Below are positions 5,789 to 8,492 of a stretch of 8,492 nt of DNA, one piece after another. Each line of letters starts with the position of its first letter. The first letter of the stretch is position 1. The translations under genes and the position numbers were made by a program. The stretch is from Chloroflexota bacterium (GTDB lineage Bacteria > Chloroflexota > UBA6077), in contig JAMCTB010000235.1 of assembly GCA_023380955.1 (NCBI GenBank), positions 1 to 8,492 on the forward strand, in the 5' to 3' direction. The notes beneath the pieces are model-generated. The model had not been told where the DNA came from and searched no databases. It saw only the letters and a program-made list of their open reading frames with translations.

Positions 5789-6223
5789 ATGTACCGACGA
5801 ATCCTGGTTCCCCTGGACGGTTCTGAGCTGGCCGAAACGGCGATCCCCCACGCGGAGCTGCTGGCCTCGGCCACGGGGGCAGAATTGGAGTTGATCCGGG
5901 TCACCCTGCTTCGCTTCCTGCAGGCCCCGGACGGGCACGGCCACGTGGTGCAGGAGGAGGGCGATCGGGAAGAGGCCGAGGGCTACCTTCGAGAGTGGCA
6001 ACAGCGGCTGAACGACAGGGGGATCAGGGTCAGCCACCAGGTGCGGGGCGGCAACGTGGCCGAGGAGATCGTGGGGTACGCCGCCGCCACCAGGGCCGAC
6101 CTCATCGTCATGTCCACCCACGGCCGGACGGGCGCCCGCCTCTGGGCCTACGGGAGCGTGGCGGAGAAGGTGTTGAGGGCAGCCCCCTGCTCGGTGCTCG
6201 TGGTGCGGACCAGGAAAGAGTAG
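5789..6223 (+). CDS. Universal stress protein, single UspA domain
   Basis: This 144-residue protein is a full-length single UspA fold, cytoplasmic and probably a dimer. It opens with M-Y-R-R-I-L-V-P-L-D-G-S (1-12), where D10 is the usual nucleotide-contacting Asp at the end of beta-1. It closes with the ATP-binding loop S-T-H-G-R-T-G...Y-G-S-V-A-E-K-V-L (109-129) and the strand S-V-L-V-V-R. The G-2x-G-9x-G-S/T signature is present except that the first Gly is S109; G112, G122 and S123 fit. ATP binding is therefore likely. The ATG at 5789 follows AAGGAGGG (5777-5784); the frame is open further upstream to 5522, but that part overlaps the leader hairpins and has no ribosome-binding site. The gene is monocistronic. 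It faces the minus-strand operon with only 28 nt between stops, and that operon itself encodes two more USP domains. Confidence 0.93.
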   Translation: MYRRILVPLDGSELAETAIPHAELLASATGAELELIRVTLLRFLQAPDGHGHVVQEEGDREEAEGYLREWQQRLNDRGIRVSHQVRGGNVAEEIVGYAAATRADLIVMSTHGRTGARLWAYGSVAEKVLRAAPCSVLVVRTRKE

Positions 6224-6251
6224 CCGATGGGGAGAATGGGCAACGGGGAGT

Positions 6252-6902
6252 TCAATAGGGGGAGAGGATCGCCCCGTCGCCGAGGACGGCGGAGCAGCAG
6301 GGAGCCTCACGAGATCGCACCACCACCTCCAGCCGCTCCCAGCCCCCATTGGGGGGCATCCTACCCATCTCCCCGGGAAGATCCAGCCCAAGGTAGTGGG
6401 TGCGAATCACCACCATCGCCACCTTGTGGGTGACCAGGCAGATGCTGCCGCCGGTATGCCGGCGCACTATCTCCTCCACGGCCGCGATGGCCCGGTCGTG
6501 AACCTCCCGAATCGATTCGCCCCCCGGCGGCCGCACCGGTCGTGGATCATCAACCCATTGCCGGTGCAGCTCGGGGTAGAGCTCGGCGATGCGGCGGGCC
6601 AGCATCCCCTCCCACTCCCCCAGGTCGATCTCCTTCAGGCGGGGATCCGTGCGGGGCTCCAGACCACGCCCGCGGGCTATGGCCCGGGCGGTTTCCAGGG
6701 CGCGACCGAGGGGGCTGGAGTAGAGGGCGTCGATCCTCCTGCTGGAAAGCTCGGCGGCCAGCCCCTCGGCCTGCTCCCGGCCGGTGGCGTTCAGAGGGAC
6801 GTCCGTCCCGCCCTGGTACCGCCCTTCCAGGTTCCAGTCTGTCTGGCCGTGCCGCACCAGGATGAGCTCCAACCTCTCCCCCTGCCCCTCCTCCCCTCTC
6901 AC
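6252..6902 (-). CDS. Histidine phosphatase family protein, likely glucosyl-3-phosphoglycerate phosphatase
   Basis: This 216-residue protein belongs to the phosphoglycerate-mutase-like histidine phosphatases. The phospho-accepting histidine is H18 in L-V-R-H-G-Q-T-D-W-N (15-24). R67 lies in S-S-P-L-G-R-A-x-E-T-A (62-72), the acid residue is E91 in K-E-I-D-L-G-E-W-E-G (90-99), and the second histidine is H159 in L-V-T-H-K. The GTG start at 6902 overlaps the stop of the upstream synthase by 4 nt (GTGA), which suggests coupling. A TTG at residue 11, closer to the first beta strand and next to a purine-rich stretch, is an alternative start. Mycobacterial glucosyl-3-phosphoglycerate phosphatase belongs to this superfamily, and the neighbouring gene makes its substrate, so that role is a reasoned inference. 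A cofactor-dependent mutase or a cobalamin-pathway phosphatase is less likely in this context. Confidence 0.9.
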   Translation of the reverse strand: MRGEEGQGERLELILVRHGQTDWNLEGRYQGGTDVPLNATGREQAEGLAAELSSRRIDALYSSPLGRALETARAIARGRGLEPRTDPRLKEIDLGEWEGMLARRIAELYPELHRQWVDDPRPVRPPGGESIREVHDRAIAAVEEIVRRHTGGSICLVTHKVAMVVIRTHYLGLDLPGEMGRMPPNGGWERLEVVVRSREAPCCSAVLGDGAILSPY

Positions 6903-8492
6903 GCCAGCCCCCGCTGGTGGCGATACTCGGGAACGGTGATCATGGGGGGCCTCTCGGCGTCCCGCAGCTCCTTGACCTCCAGGTGGAACTGGTCCCTGGT
7001 GTGCTGGATCAGCTTCATGCTGCAGTTGAGATCGGTCATCAGCCGCAGCCGCTGCTGGTCCTCGACCCGCTTCAGCACCACCTGGATCAGCGTGAAGGCC
7101 ATCTTGCTCAGGGAGACCAGGGTCTGGTTGCGGTGGACCCGACGCTTCAGATCCACCTGGCCGATGGCGTGGAGGCCGAAGGACTCCAGGAAGTCGATCA
7201 GCAGACCGGTCTCCACCCCGTAGCCGGTGAAGAAGGGGATCCTCTCCAGCGCCTCCCGGCGTCCGGCGTACTCGCCGGCCAGGGGCTGCACTATGCCCGA
7301 CAGCTCGGGATAGAAGAGGTTCAGCATGGGTCGGGCCGTCAACTCCGTGACCCTACCACCGCCGGTCCCCATGGTCTTGTGCCCGACCCGGATCGGGCGC
7401 CGGTAGAACCCCTTCACGTACTTGACCCGCGGGTGCTGCAGCAGCGGCCCCAGCAGCCCGTAGACGAAGCGGGGGTGGATGTTCCGGATGTCGGTGTCGA
7501 TCCAGGCGATGATGTCGCCCTTCAGGACGTAGAGGCTCTTCCAGAGGGCCTCACCCTTGCCGGGAATGGAACCGTAGCGGGGCAGGATCTCCTGATGCTG
7601 GTAGACCGATATCCCGTGGCTCCGGGCGATCTCCACCGTTCGGTCGGTCGATCCGCTGTCGATGAGCACTATCTCGTCCAGGAGGGGATGTCGCTCCATC
7701 AGCTCGGCCTTGAGCGATGCCACGATAGTACCGACAGTCGGCTCCTCGTTCAGCGCGGGCAGCCCCAGACTGATGGTCACGCCGGCCGACCTCTTCAATC
7801 GCACCAGCAGCTCCAGATCCGACCACTCCTCGCTGTCGAAGGTGTTCTCGGCGAACCACTTGTCCACCAGGGTGGAGATCGGCATGGCCGCTCTGGCCCG
7901 CTCCTCCTGGAACAGCTTCCCGAAGTCGGGCCTCAACCCCTCCACCGGCTCCTTGGTCTTGACCACGATCACCTGACAGTCCGCCTCCCGCACCACCCGC
8001 TCGGCGATGGACCCGAAGAGGTAGGGCTCCGCGGGCGAGGGGGCTGCCGAAGCGCCCATCACCACCACCTGATGGTTGCAGGTCTCTGAGAGGATGGCCT
8101 GGACCACCGACTCCGACACCTTGAAGGCCCTCTCCACCCGGTTACTGGGCACCGCGGCCAGGAAGCGGTTGAAATGCTCCTTCTCTCGCTCCACGTCCTC
8201 CACGGTGAGCCCGGGCGGTATCACCCGCAGGGCCGTCACCGTGGCGTCGTATCGCTCGGCCAGCCCCACCGCTAGCCGCAGGGCCAGGATCGCGTGGGGA
8301 CCACCGCGAACCGGCAGGAGGATCCGTTTCGGGTTTCCCAGGGCGTGGAGCTTCACCAGGGCGATGTCGCAAGGCGGATCCTTGGCGATCTCGTCGATGG
8401 TCGTCCCGAAGATGGAGTTGGGAGTGGTGGTGGAGCCCTTCCAGGCCATCAGCAAGAGGTTGGACTTCTCCTCCTTGGCGGCATCCGCTAAA
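6899..8492 (-). CDS. gpgS: USP-USP-glucosyl-3-phosphoglycerate synthase fusion (5' end outside window)
   Basis: The frame is open to the right edge, so the true start lies outside; 530 residues are visible. Residues 1-50 are the end of one universal stress domain (N-L-L-L-M-A-W-K-G, then P-P-C-D-I-A-L-V-K). Residues 54-180 are a complete second UspA domain from K-R-I-L-L-P-V to V-I-V-V-K-T-K, with a G-S nucleotide loop at G160-S161. Residues 210-460 are a GT81 glycosyltransferase: L-P-A-L-N-E-E (244-250), G-K-G-E-A-L (311-316), the metal-binding D-T-D (332-334), K-G-F-Y-R-R-P (360-366), G-G-G-R-V-T-E-L (377-384), Q-P-L-A-G-E-Y-A (402-409), G-Y-G-V-E-T-G (423-429) and V-H-R-N (452-455). It should join an NDP-activated glucose (or mannose) to 3-phosphoglycerate. 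The first USP half resembles USP repeats at the C-terminus of APC-type permeases, so a transporter part upstream is possible. The phosphatase follows with a 4-nt overlap. Confidence 0.92.
   Translation of the reverse strand, partial: LADAAKEEKSNLLLMAWKGSTTTPNSIFGTTIDEIAKDPPCDIALVKLHALGNPKRILLPVRGGPHAILALRLAVGLAERYDATVTALRVIPPGLTVEDVEREKEHFNRFLAAVPSNRVERAFKVSESVVQAILSETCNHQVVVMGASAAPSPAEPYLFGSIAERVVREADCQVIVVKTKEPVEGLRPDFGKLFQEERARAAMPISTLVDKWFAENTFDSEEWSDLELLVRLKRSAGVTISLGLPALNEEPTVGTIVASLKAELMERHPLLDEIVLIDSGSTDRTVEIARSHGISVYQHQEILPRYGSIPGKGEALWKSLYVLKGDIIAWIDTDIRNIHPRFVYGLLGPLLQHPRVKYVKGFYRRPIRVGHKTMGTGGGRVTELTARPMLNLFYPELSGIVQPLAGEYAGRREALERIPFFTGYGVETGLLIDFLESFGLHAIGQVDLKRRVHRNQTLVSLSKMAFTLIQVVLKRVEDQQRLRLMTDLNCSMKLIQHTRDQFHLEVKELRDAERPPMITVPEYRHQRGLA

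Noticed and set aside
6917..8089. 390-residue plus-strand frame
   Set aside because: It is antisense to the GpgS fusion, whose motifs are unambiguous. High GC keeps the opposite frame open.

Overview
The window is GC-rich bacterial chromosome. The best guess is a Chloroflexota member, possibly near the Thermomicrobia. The clues are a secreted protein built on Thr/Pro/Ala (TPTATPT-like) linkers, plentiful universal stress domains, a GT81 glucosyl-3-phosphoglycerate synthase and GTAG...CTAC palindromic repeats. This placement comes from family knowledge and was not tested by a search.

Layout. Positions 1-480 (+) hold a perfect 52-bp palindrome and a small holin-like membrane protein. At 501-791 (-) lies a DinB-like gene that has lost its C-terminal half exactly where the holin-like gene begins. 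Positions 1054-3890 (+) form a three-gene operon: an extended SDR (NAD-dependent epimerase/dehydratase) followed by the N- and C-terminal halves of a transketolase as separate, overlapping genes. It is driven by a good sigma70-type promoter at 867-895 and closed by a palindromic hairpin at 3915-3948. At 4144-5445 (+) is a secreted, low-complexity protein with one Ig-like (SKICH-like) domain and a charged tail. At 5789-6223 (+) is a single-domain universal stress protein. Positions 6252-8492 (-) hold a convergent operon: a protein that runs off the right edge and joins two universal stress domains to a glucosyl-3-phosphoglycerate synthase domain, followed with a 4-nt overlap by a histidine-phosphatase family protein.

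How the genes may work together. The minus-strand pair looks like a synthase/phosphatase module for the compatible solute glucosylglycerate (or mannosylglycerate): UDP- or GDP-sugar plus 3-phosphoglycerate gives the sugar-phosphoglycerate, which the phosphatase dephosphorylates. Fusion of the synthase to stress-sensing USP domains is the most striking protein architecture here. The plus-strand operon looks like carbohydrate interconversion with an unassigned substrate.

The noncoding DNA holds the other notable signal. The gaps before the secreted protein (3990-4063) and before the USP gene (5517-5579) share three short conserved blocks. Both can fold with the same closing stem plus a variable internal hairpin, suggesting an unrecognised structured RNA or a dispersed element. 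No rRNA, tRNA, CRISPR array, transposase or complete prophage was seen.
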